A DNA stretch of 59,706 nt, taken from contig JASMLX010000024.1 in assembly GCA_030748495.1 (NCBI GenBank), positions 1 to 59,706 of the forward strand, read 5' to 3'. Below, one piece after another: positions 8,016 to 16,748 of this stretch (position 1 is the stretch's first letter; each line of letters starts with the position of its first letter). The notes under the pieces are model-generated. The model did not search any database and was not told the DNA's origin. It saw only the letters and a list, made by a program, of their open reading frames with translations. A program made the position numbers and the translations under genes. The stretch comes from Candidatus Poribacteria bacterium. GTDB lineage: Bacteria; Poribacteria; WGA-4E; UBA9662.

Positions 8016-9395
8016 ATGAAACAGTTTCATCCATTGATCTTCCTCTCTCTGCTGATTCTCCAGTTGAGTCGAATCAGCCTCAACATATCCCAGGCAGAGG
8101 ACTGGCCACAGTGGCTGGGTAATCAGAGAGACGGAATTTGGCGAGAGACAGGTCTCATCCAGTCTTTTCCAGCAGATGGATTGACACCGGTTTGGAGAAC
8201 CAAGATTGGTGGCGGTTATAGCAGTCCGGCGGTGGCCAATGGCCGGGTATTTGTTATGGACCGAATCAAACACGATCCAGAACTGAAAAAGGGACAATTT
8301 CTACACCCCGACCAACCGCCCCAAAATGCCAACTTTGTTCGCCGCCTGCTGCCTGGTGCTGAACGGATTTTGTGTTTGGAAGAAGACACCGGCCGTATCC
8401 TCTGGTCGCAAGAATACGACTGTTCTTATCGATCGGTGGCAATCTACGCCATTGGGCCACGTGCCACACCGACCGTCGATGGAAATCATGTCTACACCTT
8501 GGGTGCAGAAGGAGATCTGTTCTGCCTGGAAACTGAAACCGGTCAAGCGGTATGGCACCGGAATGTGCGGGACGACTACCGAGTTGAGACACCGGAATGG
8601 GGCTTCGCTGCCCATCCGCTAATTGATGGTGACCGTATTATCTGTATGGTGGGTGGAAAAGGAACTACCGTAGTGGCGTTCAATAAACTAACAGGCAAAG
8701 AGATCTGGCGCAACGGAGATGCTCCCCAACCGGGTTACTGTGCTCCCATGATCTATCAACTGGGAGGTAAACGCCAGCTGGTGGTCTGGGATAGTGACCA
8801 CCTCCGAGGATTGAACCCCAAAACAGGCGCCGCTTATTGGCAAGTCGAGATCAAACCGGCCTTTTCCATGTCGATCGGTGCACCACAACAAGAAGGGAAT
8901 CGGCTGTTTGTGATGGGCTATTCACGAGTTTCGGCCATGGTTCAGGTGGCTGTAGATGGAAATAGCGCCACCGTCATCTGGCGAGGGGATACTAAACGGG
9001 GAGTGGGGGGTGTTTTTAATACGGCGGTCATTCGGGACGGCCACATCTACGCTGGCGGTCAAGGGGGTCGATATATGTGTGTACGTCTGGAGGACGGTGA
9101 AAGACAATGGTCCACTTTTGAACCCTCCACAGGTGAGCGGCCGGCCAGTTGGGCCAACGTCTTCACTGTGCCCAATGGCGGTCTTTATTGGCTGTTCAAT
9201 GACCTGGGCGAGGTAATGATCGCCGAGATGTCGCCACAAGAATTTCGCGCTATCAGCAAAACCCAACTGATCGAACCCACCCATCATGTTGGTAACCGCA
9301 CGGTGGTCTGGTCACACCCGGCCTTAGCCAACCGACGCATATTCATTCGTAACGACAACGAGATTTTGTGTTACAACGTTGGCGACACAAAATAG
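8016..9395 (+). CDS. Exported PQQ-type beta-propeller protein
   Basis: The 459-residue product begins with a signal peptide (FLSLLILQLSRISLNISQA, cut before EDWPQWLG). The start of the mature protein, WPQWLGNQRDGIWRETG, is typical of secreted PQQ-like beta-propeller proteins common in Planctomycetes and related phyla. Blade signatures recur: CLEEDTGRILWSQEY, CLETETGQAVWHRNV, FNKLTGKEIWRNGD, LNPKTGAAYWQVEI and VRLEDGERQWSTFE. No dehydrogenase active-site or haem motif is present, so a scaffold or binding role, as in BamB-like proteins, is likelier than catalysis. It lies 25 bp after the second permease on the same strand, which suggests a shared operon and an envelope role. Confidence 0.85.
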   Translation: MKQFHPLIFLSLLILQLSRISLNISQAEDWPQWLGNQRDGIWRETGLIQSFPADGLTPVWRTKIGGGYSSPAVANGRVFVMDRIKHDPELKKGQFLHPDQPPQNANFVRRLLPGAERILCLEEDTGRILWSQEYDCSYRSVAIYAIGPRATPTVDGNHVYTLGAEGDLFCLETETGQAVWHRNVRDDYRVETPEWGFAAHPLIDGDRIICMVGGKGTTVVAFNKLTGKEIWRNGDAPQPGYCAPMIYQLGGKRQLVVWDSDHLRGLNPKTGAAYWQVEIKPAFSMSIGAPQQEGNRLFVMGYSRVSAMVQVAVDGNSATVIWRGDTKRGVGGVFNTAVIRDGHIYAGGQGGRYMCVRLEDGERQWSTFEPSTGERPASWANVFTVPNGGLYWLFNDLGEVMIAEMSPQEFRAISKTQLIEPTHHVGNRTVVWSHPALANRRIFIRNDNEILCYNVGDTK

Positions 9396-9689
9396 TACTT
9401 CAGCTGGATGATGCTGAATGGGAATTATCTGGATTTTCGCTTGCACAGGAGTGACTATTGGCCTAAGCTGAATTCAGGAACAAATGTAGGATGGAAATCA
9501 AGGGACAGTTACTATTGGCTCGTTCATATTCTCCGTGATAGGAAACATCTAGTCCAAATACAGTAGATCCAACACTTTTTCCGGATAATTAACCGATAGT
9601 AGCTGTTCAATCGTATAAAAAGAGTTGATCCTCAAATTTCGTCAAGAGAATTGGTCTCTTATTAGACCTCTGGCAAAAAGAGGGAAATG
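9396..9689. other. Intergenic after the propeller gene
   Basis: No gene seen. ATTAGACCTCTGGCAAAAAG at 9661 resembles an IS5-type outer end and probably marks the left boundary of the remnant that follows. Confidence 0.35.
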
Positions 9690-10190
9690 TTAGAATTAAA
9701 GGATCAGATGGCAACAGATCAAAGATCGATCCAAGTCAGATTTCAAACCGTTAACCGCCGTTAGTGTGGGTGTTTTTCGACAAATGTTGCCAACCCTGTT
9801 TTCTCCAACCAACCGGGCCAGACCAGCCCAGCTAAGTTGTAGCCACCAACGGTTGATGAGATTGATGTCTTGGAGGGAATATCCAACTCAGTACCACATG
9901 GCCCCAGCCGATGCGGTCAGCCGGTCTACCGTTGGCCGCACTATATAACCAGTTGAAAATAGGTTGATCCAATGTCGACCGTTCCGACCGCCGAGTAACA
10001 GAGAGTTGCTTAAAAACAAAACCAACATTCAAAGGGTGATAGTAGATGTCAGCGAGCAAGCGATGGAACGAGCTAAAAAACAGCCTCGACATTACAGCGG
10101 TCAGAAAAAAACAGACACCGCCAGCCCAACTAATCATCAATCAACACCGCTGACAAATCATCTCCGACTGAAGGTGGGCTACCGCTTTCA
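9690..10190 (+). mobile_element. IS5-family transposase remnant
   Basis: Plus-strand frames carry LTAVSVGVFRQMLPTLF, LMSWREYPTQYHMA, SRSTVGRTI and, after a stop and frame change, VIVDVSEQAMERAKKQPRHY followed by SGQKKTDT. These correspond to the IS5-group features (L...L.YWREYRT..HI, S.S...R.I.W.E, VD.TE.PIERPKKKQK..YSGKKK.HT). The first Asp of the DDE triad is in VIVDVSE. The right-hand third of the gene is missing, so the element is dead. Confidence 0.75.
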
Positions 10191-10316
10191 GTCGAGGATC
10201 CAAACCTGATTTTCAGTTATTAAACTCACATTTCGCACGATAATGCAAGGGGCGTTCTTAATTTTGAAACAGGGTTATACTCTTGAATTATCAGACTATT
10301 CATCGCGGAGTGTTCG

Positions 10317-10466
10317 ATGGGCCAGATCCCCGCCGGGTTGCAGGTCAACAATGTAAAATTTCTACCTATTGTGAATGATTCTATTCGTGCGATTGGAATC
10401 CCTGAACAGTTTGAGCCACAAGTAAAACTGAATCCAGAGATCTCATCAGGAACTTGGATATATTAG
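10317..10466 (+). mobile_element. IS1634-like transposase, N-terminal fragment
   Basis: A 49-codon frame from ATG 10317 reads VNNVKFLPIVNDSIRAIGIP EQF, resembling the DUF4277 N-terminus of IS1634-family transposases (PI.ND...R.G..E.F). The family normally continues for about 400-500 residues; here it stops at WIY. Assignment is tentative because the match is short. Confidence 0.4.
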
Positions 10467-10640
10467 CAGTATTCAGCTTATATGCCCTATTATTAGTTGA
10501 AGTGGTATAAACTACTGTCATCTTCAGAGTAAAATTCAAAGCTAAACATCACCAGAAACACAACAACTAATCTCTGAACCACACATACTCCTTGTATTTT
10601 AGTTTCAACCCAAATACAGAATAGCTACCTCCAGACTTTG

Positions 10641-12260
10641 TTAGTCCTTAGTGCATAGATCTAACAACAGGTCTATATCTTGTATGCATTTCCAGACATC
10701 AGTTTCATCTACCAAAAGAGCATATTTTTCTAAGTCGTCTCCTAAACCTTCCACGGCCTCCTTCAACTGACTTAATTCCAGCAAAGCCTCCTTCATCTCT
10801 ATCTGGCCGGCAAAACCTCCAGTTGGAAAAAATATCCCCCACAACAAACGGAAATTTACCACCGCTGCTAAGATCATATCCACTGCCAATCGATCGACTT
10901 CACTTTGGTTGAAGCCTAGACCTCTCGCCCTCAAATAGGCAATGCAGAAGGTCCGTCTATTGGATCCACTGGTTCCACTTTCCCAACTGATATGCATCAG
11001 ATCTCTCCTGACCTGACTGACAGCAGACATCTCAAAGTCCACTGCCAAAAGCACATCATCCGTCGTTAACAAAGTATTGCCACTATGCAAGTCCCCATGT
11101 GTACTTACCACCTCTGCGCCAACCTGGGAGAAAGCCTCTGGGATAGCGGCGCTTAGCTGTTGCATCTCCTCGGTACTATACCCTTCCAAATGCCCGTCAT
11201 GGAAGACGGCACTAGGCCAGATCATTGAACCAACCGGAACATTCTGTAAACAAGGATGCTTCTGACACATCTGGTCTCGAAAAGGAGCGAACCAATCGAT
11301 GGGAACTGAGTGAAGGTGTGCTGCCAACTCTGCTATCCGCCTCATCCTAGTTTCAGTGCTAAATTCTGGGTTCTGGCCAACGAATGGCTCGATAACCCAG
11401 TTATCTGCGCCAGCTATTACGGCTGGAGCAGCGCCGACCTGAGAGAAAATATTGGATGCCGCCAACATCCGCCGACTTCTGAGGTTGTTATCCACGTATC
11501 GCTTGAGTACCACTTTGGCCGGATTGAAGTTGGCATTCGGATATTCAACAGAATAGATGCTCTCCGTCAACGGCGATATACCTCCTTCGAGTTTACTCGT
11601 CCGGCAAGAGGAAGGGACCACTTCAGCTGGCCAATTGGCATGCTCGATTACAAAGGCTGAGATCTTATCCAACCTGGTTTTTCTAATAGCCGCAGGTTCC
11701 CAACCCCAAATCAAGTGCGACGAATGCATTGGTGACAAGGTGCCATCATCATTAAGCACAAACTGCTGAATCTCTTTTCCTTTTCCTTCCTCCAGAAGGC
11801 CATAGAGAAGCACCTCAGTATGCTCTTTCAACTGCCCCCAATTCGCTGTCAAGCACTGTGGTGCGTCAACAACGACCTTTTTCGGTCTCTCAGCCCAATG
11901 AACGATACCATCCTCTGTCATGTAGACCCGAATCGCCTTTTCCACTTCGCCTAACACAATCCAGTTCACAGGTCTTCCACTACCCTCATCTTGATCCACA
12001 TCGTGCCTTCGTTCCAACGCAATTCCCCTACCAACAGGCGAATCTACCACCAGTGGTACGGGATTCTGCAGACTACCAACTTGACCGTTTTCGGCATCTA
12101 ACTTGGCCTGCAATAATTGGGGGAAGGTTAGAATGCAAGAGGGATCAGCCGAGGATTTCTGGATCAAGCAAGCTCTCTCCCCATGACCAAAACTGGCAAT
12201 TGGTTTCTGGTGCGCATCTATATCTTGCCCAGTTGCTGCCTTTGTATCTTGGTTGTTCAT
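10641..12260 (-). CDS. APH-fold phosphotransferase with long N-terminal extension
   Basis: 539 residues. The C-terminal 330 residues form a kinase of the aminoglycoside phosphotransferase/choline kinase fold. The Brenner motif THGDLHSGNTLL is near residue 400 and the metal-binding AVDFEMSAVSQVRRDL is about 20 residues further on. The nucleotide-binding lobe includes AKVVLKRYV, whose Lys would contact ATP. The N-terminal 200 residues (rich in Asp, Glu and Gly, with VVDSPVGRGIALERRHDVDQ) match no domain I know and make the protein nearly twice the length of a simple APH enzyme. It stands alone, with decayed DNA on both sides, so the substrate cannot be inferred. It may act on a small metabolite or sugar rather than an antibiotic. 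The start is ATG 12260; GGATAATAG is nearby. Confidence 0.8.
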   Translation of the reverse strand: MNNQDTKAATGQDIDAHQKPIASFGHGERACLIQKSSADPSCILTFPQLLQAKLDAENGQVGSLQNPVPLVVDSPVGRGIALERRHDVDQDEGSGRPVNWIVLGEVEKAIRVYMTEDGIVHWAERPKKVVVDAPQCLTANWGQLKEHTEVLLYGLLEEGKGKEIQQFVLNDDGTLSPMHSSHLIWGWEPAAIRKTRLDKISAFVIEHANWPAEVVPSSCRTSKLEGGISPLTESIYSVEYPNANFNPAKVVLKRYVDNNLRSRRMLAASNIFSQVGAAPAVIAGADNWVIEPFVGQNPEFSTETRMRRIAELAAHLHSVPIDWFAPFRDQMCQKHPCLQNVPVGSMIWPSAVFHDGHLEGYSTEEMQQLSAAIPEAFSQVGAEVVSTHGDLHSGNTLLTTDDVLLAVDFEMSAVSQVRRDLMHISWESGTSGSNRRTFCIAYLRARGLGFNQSEVDRLAVDMILAAVVNFRLLWGIFFPTGGFAGQIEMKEALLELSQLKEAVEGLGDDLEKYALLVDETDVWKCIQDIDLLLDLCTKD

Positions 12261-12553
12261 CTATTATCCTTATATGGAATTGAAACTGGAAGCCACCAAA
12301 TATTTAAGTAGGAAATATTCACAACCTGGCGATTTCACATAAGTTTTAACTTAAATACAATCTATTACCTCAAGGCTTTGTCAAAAATATAGCGGGTTGG
12401 CTGGCTTCTCAGAACTAGCTACTGATACGCGTACATTACCCGACGCTTCGCATGTAACGCCGTCGGCATAATTATTTTGTCGGGATTCATATGTCTGCAC
12501 CTATTTTGTTTTGTTGGTTAACAGCCGACTGCTCTAACTACTTATTGTGCTGC
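12261..12553. other. Intergenic, nothing recognised
   Basis: This presumably includes the promoter of the phosphotransferase gene, but no convincing -35/-10 pair was found. There is no coding signal. Confidence 0.4.
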
Positions 12554-12800
12554 TTATTGTGAGGTAGCCTGCTGTGGGTCTGGGTCGTATTTGCTCGTTC
12601 TTTCATCGCTTGGCTTGGTGTACCGCACAATTAGAACTATCACTGGGACAATTAAAAAGATACCAACCGACATCAGTAGCCACCAACCAGATTTGTTGAT
12701 GTCGTGAAGTCTTCTGGCCCCCAATGCCAGGCCGGAGATTAGCACAGTGAGACCGAACAATGTGCCGACCTTAATCTTGTTCCATCAGACCTCCGAATAG
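12554..12800 (-). pseudogene. DUF805 membrane protein, C-terminal remnant
   Basis: The minus strand reads FGLTVLISGLALGARRLHDI, NKSGWWLLMSVGIFLIVPVI, VLIVRY and a short polar tail. RRLHD..KSGWW is the hallmark of DUF805 inner-membrane proteins, where it precedes the last two membrane helices. A full member has about 110-130 residues with two more helices upstream. Here the frame shifts near 12765 (LFGGLMEQD lies in another frame) and the N-terminal helices cannot be rebuilt. I therefore call it a broken gene. The function of the family is unknown. Confidence 0.6.
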
Positions 12801-12980
12801 GCCAAAGATTGCCGACCGGTATGAAATCATTTCGTCCATACCAGATTGTGACAGCTTATTTCCCAGTGATGCGAGTAGCAAGTATTGGATCACGTTACCT
12901 GCTACCCGCAGGGTATGAAGAATTACTACTGCTGGGAGATGTCCAAATTTCCCCCTGTTATGGTGCTAACTTGCAACAAA

Positions 12981-14021
12981 TCAAATCAGTACCTCTTTCA
13001 TCGAGTCGATTAATCCGTCCGGTGGATCAAACGGCAGTTCTACCGGTGCGTGGGTCAGAGAACTCTGATATATTCCCATTAGCAGATTAAATTCGGCTAA
13101 CGATTGGGCCAGATGGGTTGGATGCACCTTTTGTTCGTCGTCAAGCCAATCGAAAACCGCTTCGGTAAGTCCAGCTTGACCTAAAACATCCTGTTCACCG
13201 TAACTGTGGGAACCGCTCTCGTATCCGTTCTCTGGTGTGCCACGTTCCCAACCATCCATGTTCCAATGGATAAAACCACGAGTGCCAAACACAGCGATCC
13301 GTTTATGCCGATGTGCCGCTGAGTTGTCACCAATTGACGGTGCGGCTTCAGTACCAAAAGTCACTAGGCAACGAACGCCATTAGCATAAGTTATCGATGC
13401 CGTTGCATGTCTCGGAGACGGCTGTAAGGAATCCAATTGGCTTCCATCTGCAACCTGACCAAAAACTTTGACCGGCTGCGAATTGTCAATGTATGAAGAT
13501 ACCAGTTGAAGCACATGCGGCCCTTGATCTATGGGGGTCGAACGGGCACTGGCATCGATGAACTTAATCTCACCAATCCTCCCGGCGGTGACATCAGCTT
13601 TGAGTTCTAAATTTCGTGGATGAAAGTTCAGTTGCGTGTTGACACAGAACTTAGTCTTGGTATTCTGACATAATTCTGCCAACTGCTTCCAATCTTCTGC
13701 AGCGACTGCAATCGGTTTCTCCACAATAGCGGCAGGCACTTCATAGTCCGATGTGGTTTTCATCAGTGAATGACGAATCAGTTGACCTGTACCGCGCAAC
13801 GTGGGAGCGGTGACAATATGCAGTAAGTCAGGGCTCTCTTGCTCTAGCATCTGATGAAGATCTGTGTAGCGCTTTGAGACGCCAAAATCGTCTCCAAAAG
13901 AGTTGAGAAGTTCTTCATTCATATCACAGATGGCAACAATTTGGCCACCCTCTACATGTTGATACGCCTGAGCGTGTCCACGCGCTCGCCCACCACAACC
14001 TAAAAATGCGGATTTATACAC
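12981..14021 (-). CDS. Gfo/Idh/MocA family oxidoreductase
   Basis: This NAD(P)-dependent dehydrogenase-like protein has 346 residues, the normal family length. The Rossmann start SAFLGCGGRARGHAQAYQHV carries a glycine-rich loop, followed by VAICDMNEELL. The substrate-side motif AIVEKPIAV near residue 97 supplies the catalytic EKP lysine. The C-terminal half is the alpha/beta domain that binds sugar or inositol-like substrates (for example QGPHVLQLVSSYID). It begins with GTG at 14021 after GGGAGACGATC, a fair ribosome-binding site. It points away from the isomerase/dehydrogenase block at 14657-18982, and the two diverge from a shared upstream region. Confidence 0.88.
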   Translation of the reverse strand: MYKSAFLGCGGRARGHAQAYQHVEGGQIVAICDMNEELLNSFGDDFGVSKRYTDLHQMLEQESPDLLHIVTAPTLRGTGQLIRHSLMKTTSDYEVPAAIVEKPIAVAAEDWKQLAELCQNTKTKFCVNTQLNFHPRNLELKADVTAGRIGEIKFIDASARSTPIDQGPHVLQLVSSYIDNSQPVKVFGQVADGSQLDSLQPSPRHATASITYANGVRCLVTFGTEAAPSIGDNSAAHRHKRIAVFGTRGFIHWNMDGWERGTPENGYESGSHSYGEQDVLGQAGLTEAVFDWLDDEQKVHPTHLAQSLAEFNLLMGIYQSSLTHAPVELPFDPPDGLIDSMKEVLI

Positions 14022-14376
14022 GATCGTCTCCCTAAATGGCTCTGTCTATCTTGATCTTTCCTTGGGTGCCAAGCTATCTGTTAACTAGCTCGAATTCTTC
14101 TTAAGGTGATATCTACAACCTAACCCATCGGGAAAGTTTAAACTGTTTTTTCTCCCCCGCATTATAACAGAACCAGGCGGACTAACCAATATTTAAAACC
14201 GAAGAACCCAAAACCTGTTTCCTGTTCCTAAGTGGCTGGTCAAAACAATCTCGTGATTTTGGTATGATATTCCCACATCATAGTCGGAGGGATGAAGGAT
14301 ATCAAAAAGAACCATACATCAGTGCAGTGTGAATGTCCAACTTACCAACAACCGGGAGAGCATCCAGATAAGAAAT
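14022..14376. other. Divergent upstream region
   Basis: Separates the leftward dehydrogenase gene from the rightward isomerase block. It presumably holds promoters for one or both directions, but I could not define them. No gene is visible. Confidence 0.35.
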
Positions 14377-14482
14377 CAGACCTGTCGTGGAGAAGTTCAA
14401 CAGTAGGCCCGAAAAATGCCTTGGATCCAAATTACCGAATCAGGTATTCTTCATTTGTTTATCCTTTGTGGCACCTATAGTA
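14377..14482 (+). mobile_element. IS30 transposase, C-terminal scar
   Basis: One plus-strand frame reads VVEKFNSRPEKCLGSKLPNQ, then VFFICLSFVAP, matching the final block of IS30 transposases (V...LN.RPRK.LG.KTPNEVFF...VAL). Only about 35 codons survive. It is related in sequence to the ends at 2411-2482 and 1701-1790. Confidence 0.65.
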
Positions 14483-14656
14483 ATTAAAGATATTTAGCAG
14501 CATACTTCTTGCCAAAGCAGAGATATTCTCACTTGGTTGCGTAGAGACACAATCTGCCGTGTCTCTACGGAGGTTAATTCACTAAAAAAGAGAGCTATAC
14601 CAACATATGCAAGAGGTTTAGCATTTCAACACCATGACATTAAGGAGCTAAACAGC

Positions 14657-15460
14657 ATGGGCAAATTCAAATTAGCTTGTCACTTGATCCAATTTGCCGG
14701 CGAACAGAACGAAAACCCTGAAAAAGTGTTTCGAGAAGTAGCCGAGGCCGGCTGGGACGGTGTCGAAGGCATCGGTGTAAGCAATGGTGATGAACTGGTT
14801 GAGATGGCAACTTTGGCCAGTAGTTTCGGTCTGCATCTTGTCAATATCGGTGGGCAGGGATCCGCCATTGACGCTGTTAAGTACAATATCACTCTCGGTA
14901 ATGATGCCGCAGAGGTTCCTGGACTTCGGCGAAGCAATTGGGGAGGAAATAATCCAACTGAAGCCGATTTTAAACAGGCAGCCCAAACTCTAGACGAGAT
15001 CCTTGACTTTTGTGACCGGTACAATATGAAAGGATTTCATCATGCCCATCTTGGCACTATGATCGAAACGGTTAAAGACGCCGAACGGTTAATGTCAGTA
15101 GTACCGAAACTATGGTTGTTGTTCGATACCGGTCATCTTCTAGCGGCAGGAAGTGACCCAATGCAGGTTTTCGATAAACCGATTCTGCGCAACCGGATTG
15201 GACACGTTCATCTGAAAAACTTCCATGCGGATAATCCGCAGAGTTGGAATCATCGAACGCAGAAGTTTGGTGAACAGGGTCGATTTGCAGAGTTGGGAGC
15301 AGGCAATGTCGGCTTGGACATCGGAGCGGTTTTGTCAGCGCTGACTGAGGTCGGCTATGAAGGTTGGGTTTCAGTTGAACTGGATCGCCCTTATCCGCCA
15401 CGTCCGCCAGCAGAAGCCGCCAAGGTAAACCGTGAATACTTGGCTAGCATCGGCTACTAG
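14657..15460 (+). CDS. Sugar phosphate isomerase/epimerase (xylose isomerase-like TIM barrel)
   Basis: 267 residues, a usual size for AP endonuclease family 2/IolE-like isomerases. I prefer ATG 14657 (MGKFKLACHLIQFAGE) because TAAGGAGCTAA lies just before it; the frame is open further upstream but has no family similarity there. Barrel signatures include EAGWDGVEGIGV, FHHAHLGTMIET (metal-binding His residues), LLFDTGHLLAAG (metal-binding Asp and His), IGHVHLKNF and GNVGLDIGAVLSALTEVGYE, followed by GWVSVELD. It should isomerise or epimerise a sugar or inositol derivative using a divalent metal. Three further genes follow on the same strand, two of them dehydrogenases, so together they may catabolise or convert one carbohydrate. 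Confidence 0.9.
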   Translation: MGKFKLACHLIQFAGEQNENPEKVFREVAEAGWDGVEGIGVSNGDELVEMATLASSFGLHLVNIGGQGSAIDAVKYNITLGNDAAEVPGLRRSNWGGNNPTEADFKQAAQTLDEILDFCDRYNMKGFHHAHLGTMIETVKDAERLMSVVPKLWLLFDTGHLLAAGSDPMQVFDKPILRNRIGHVHLKNFHADNPQSWNHRTQKFGEQGRFAELGAGNVGLDIGAVLSALTEVGYEGWVSVELDRPYPPRPPAEAAKVNREYLASIGY

Positions 15461-15688
15461 ACTCCCAGCAAAAGTTGATTGAGTTATACAGGTTGTATTT
15501 ACAAGAAAAGGAGATGTCACACAAGGCAATGTAGCTTTATCCGTGTAATTTAGCTGATAAAGATACGGAATTGGTTATAACCTACCGGGTAGAGGATGTC
15601 GGGGATTGATGCCGTTGCATTGGCGATCGCCCCCCTTCAGCAGCCCTATCAGGATAAAAGCCATAACATAGACAGCAGAAAAGTTACT

Positions 15689-16726
15689 ATGATGAAACTT
15701 AGAATAGGTGTTACCGGTTTAAGGCGCGGTAGAACATGGATCAATACCTTTTCTCAGGACGATAGATCCGACGTTATCGCGCTGTGCGATATAGATCCAT
15801 CGCTCCTAAAGGAATTCCCAGCAACCCAAAAGGTCACCGATTTTGGTGATCTTCTGGCTATGGATCTCGATGCCGTTGTCATTTGTACGCCTCCCGCCTA
15901 CCATGCAGAACAGACGGTTTTGGCGCTTGAAAGTGGTAAGCATGTTCTGTGTGAAGTGCCGGCTACCACCACCATTAGTGAATGCCGGCAAATCGTGAAT
16001 GCCGTTAATAAATCCGGACAAAAATACATGCTGGCCGAAAATAGCTGTTATAGTGATATGCATCTCACCTGGAAGTCGACAGTTGAAGATGGTAATCTGG
16101 GAAAGATCATCTACGCTGAAGCTGAATACATTCATGACTGTCGTCAACTGATGAAGAATGATGATGGTACCTTAACCTGGCGTGCCAGTTGGCCGCCGAT
16201 TCAATACTGCACACATAGCCTCGGACCTCTGCTTTTCATAGCTGATGATCGATGTGTCAGCGCAATCGGCCTTTCCAGCGGAAGCAACGTAGCACCGGAC
16301 ATTGGTGCTATAGATATGGAGGTTGGGCTTTTTAGAACGGCAAACGGAACAACGATCAAGATTCTTTGTGGGTTTTCGATTGAAAGGCATCCAGCGTTTC
16401 ATTGGTATATTATCTACGGCACTAGCGGCGTTCTTGAAAGCCAAAGGCAATATGGTGATGTCGCTGACGCTAATAAGCCGATCAGTGGATACTATCAGGT
16501 AACTAAATCAGACCGGAACATGAAGTTGCGCCAAAGTTGTGCGGCAGCCCACGGTATAGCTGAAAATCGGGTAGCCTGTGAATTCATTGAATCGATACTT
16601 AACGACACAACTCCGTCAATCGACGTGTATCGAGCAATGGATTATACTGTACCTGGGATATGTGCTCATCTTTCAGCTCAAAAGGGTGGAGAACCCATCT
16701 CAGTTCCAGATCTACGAACCAACTAA
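15689..16726 (+). CDS. Gfo/Idh/MocA family oxidoreductase with altered EKP motif
   Basis: The product has 345 residues from ATG 15689 (MMKLRIGVTGLRRGRTW). An upstream extension to 15596 in the same frame lacks family similarity. The Rossmann domain runs to VIALCDIDPSLLKEF and AVVICTPPAYHAEQTVLALE. Where most members have EKP, this protein has LCEVPATTT, so the usual catalytic or cofactor-binding lysine is replaced by Val. Members of this kind may still be enzymes of a divergent subgroup; I infer altered chemistry rather than loss. The C-terminal domain is complete (RAMDYTVPGICAHLSA). The next dehydrogenase gene begins 22 bp downstream, so cotranslation is likely. Confidence 0.85.
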   Translation: MMKLRIGVTGLRRGRTWINTFSQDDRSDVIALCDIDPSLLKEFPATQKVTDFGDLLAMDLDAVVICTPPAYHAEQTVLALESGKHVLCEVPATTTISECRQIVNAVNKSGQKYMLAENSCYSDMHLTWKSTVEDGNLGKIIYAEAEYIHDCRQLMKNDDGTLTWRASWPPIQYCTHSLGPLLFIADDRCVSAIGLSSGSNVAPDIGAIDMEVGLFRTANGTTIKILCGFSIERHPAFHWYIIYGTSGVLESQRQYGDVADANKPISGYYQVTKSDRNMKLRQSCAAAHGIAENRVACEFIESILNDTTPSIDVYRAMDYTVPGICAHLSAQKGGEPISVPDLRTN

Positions 16727-16748
16727 ACTCATTTCAAAAGGGTATATC

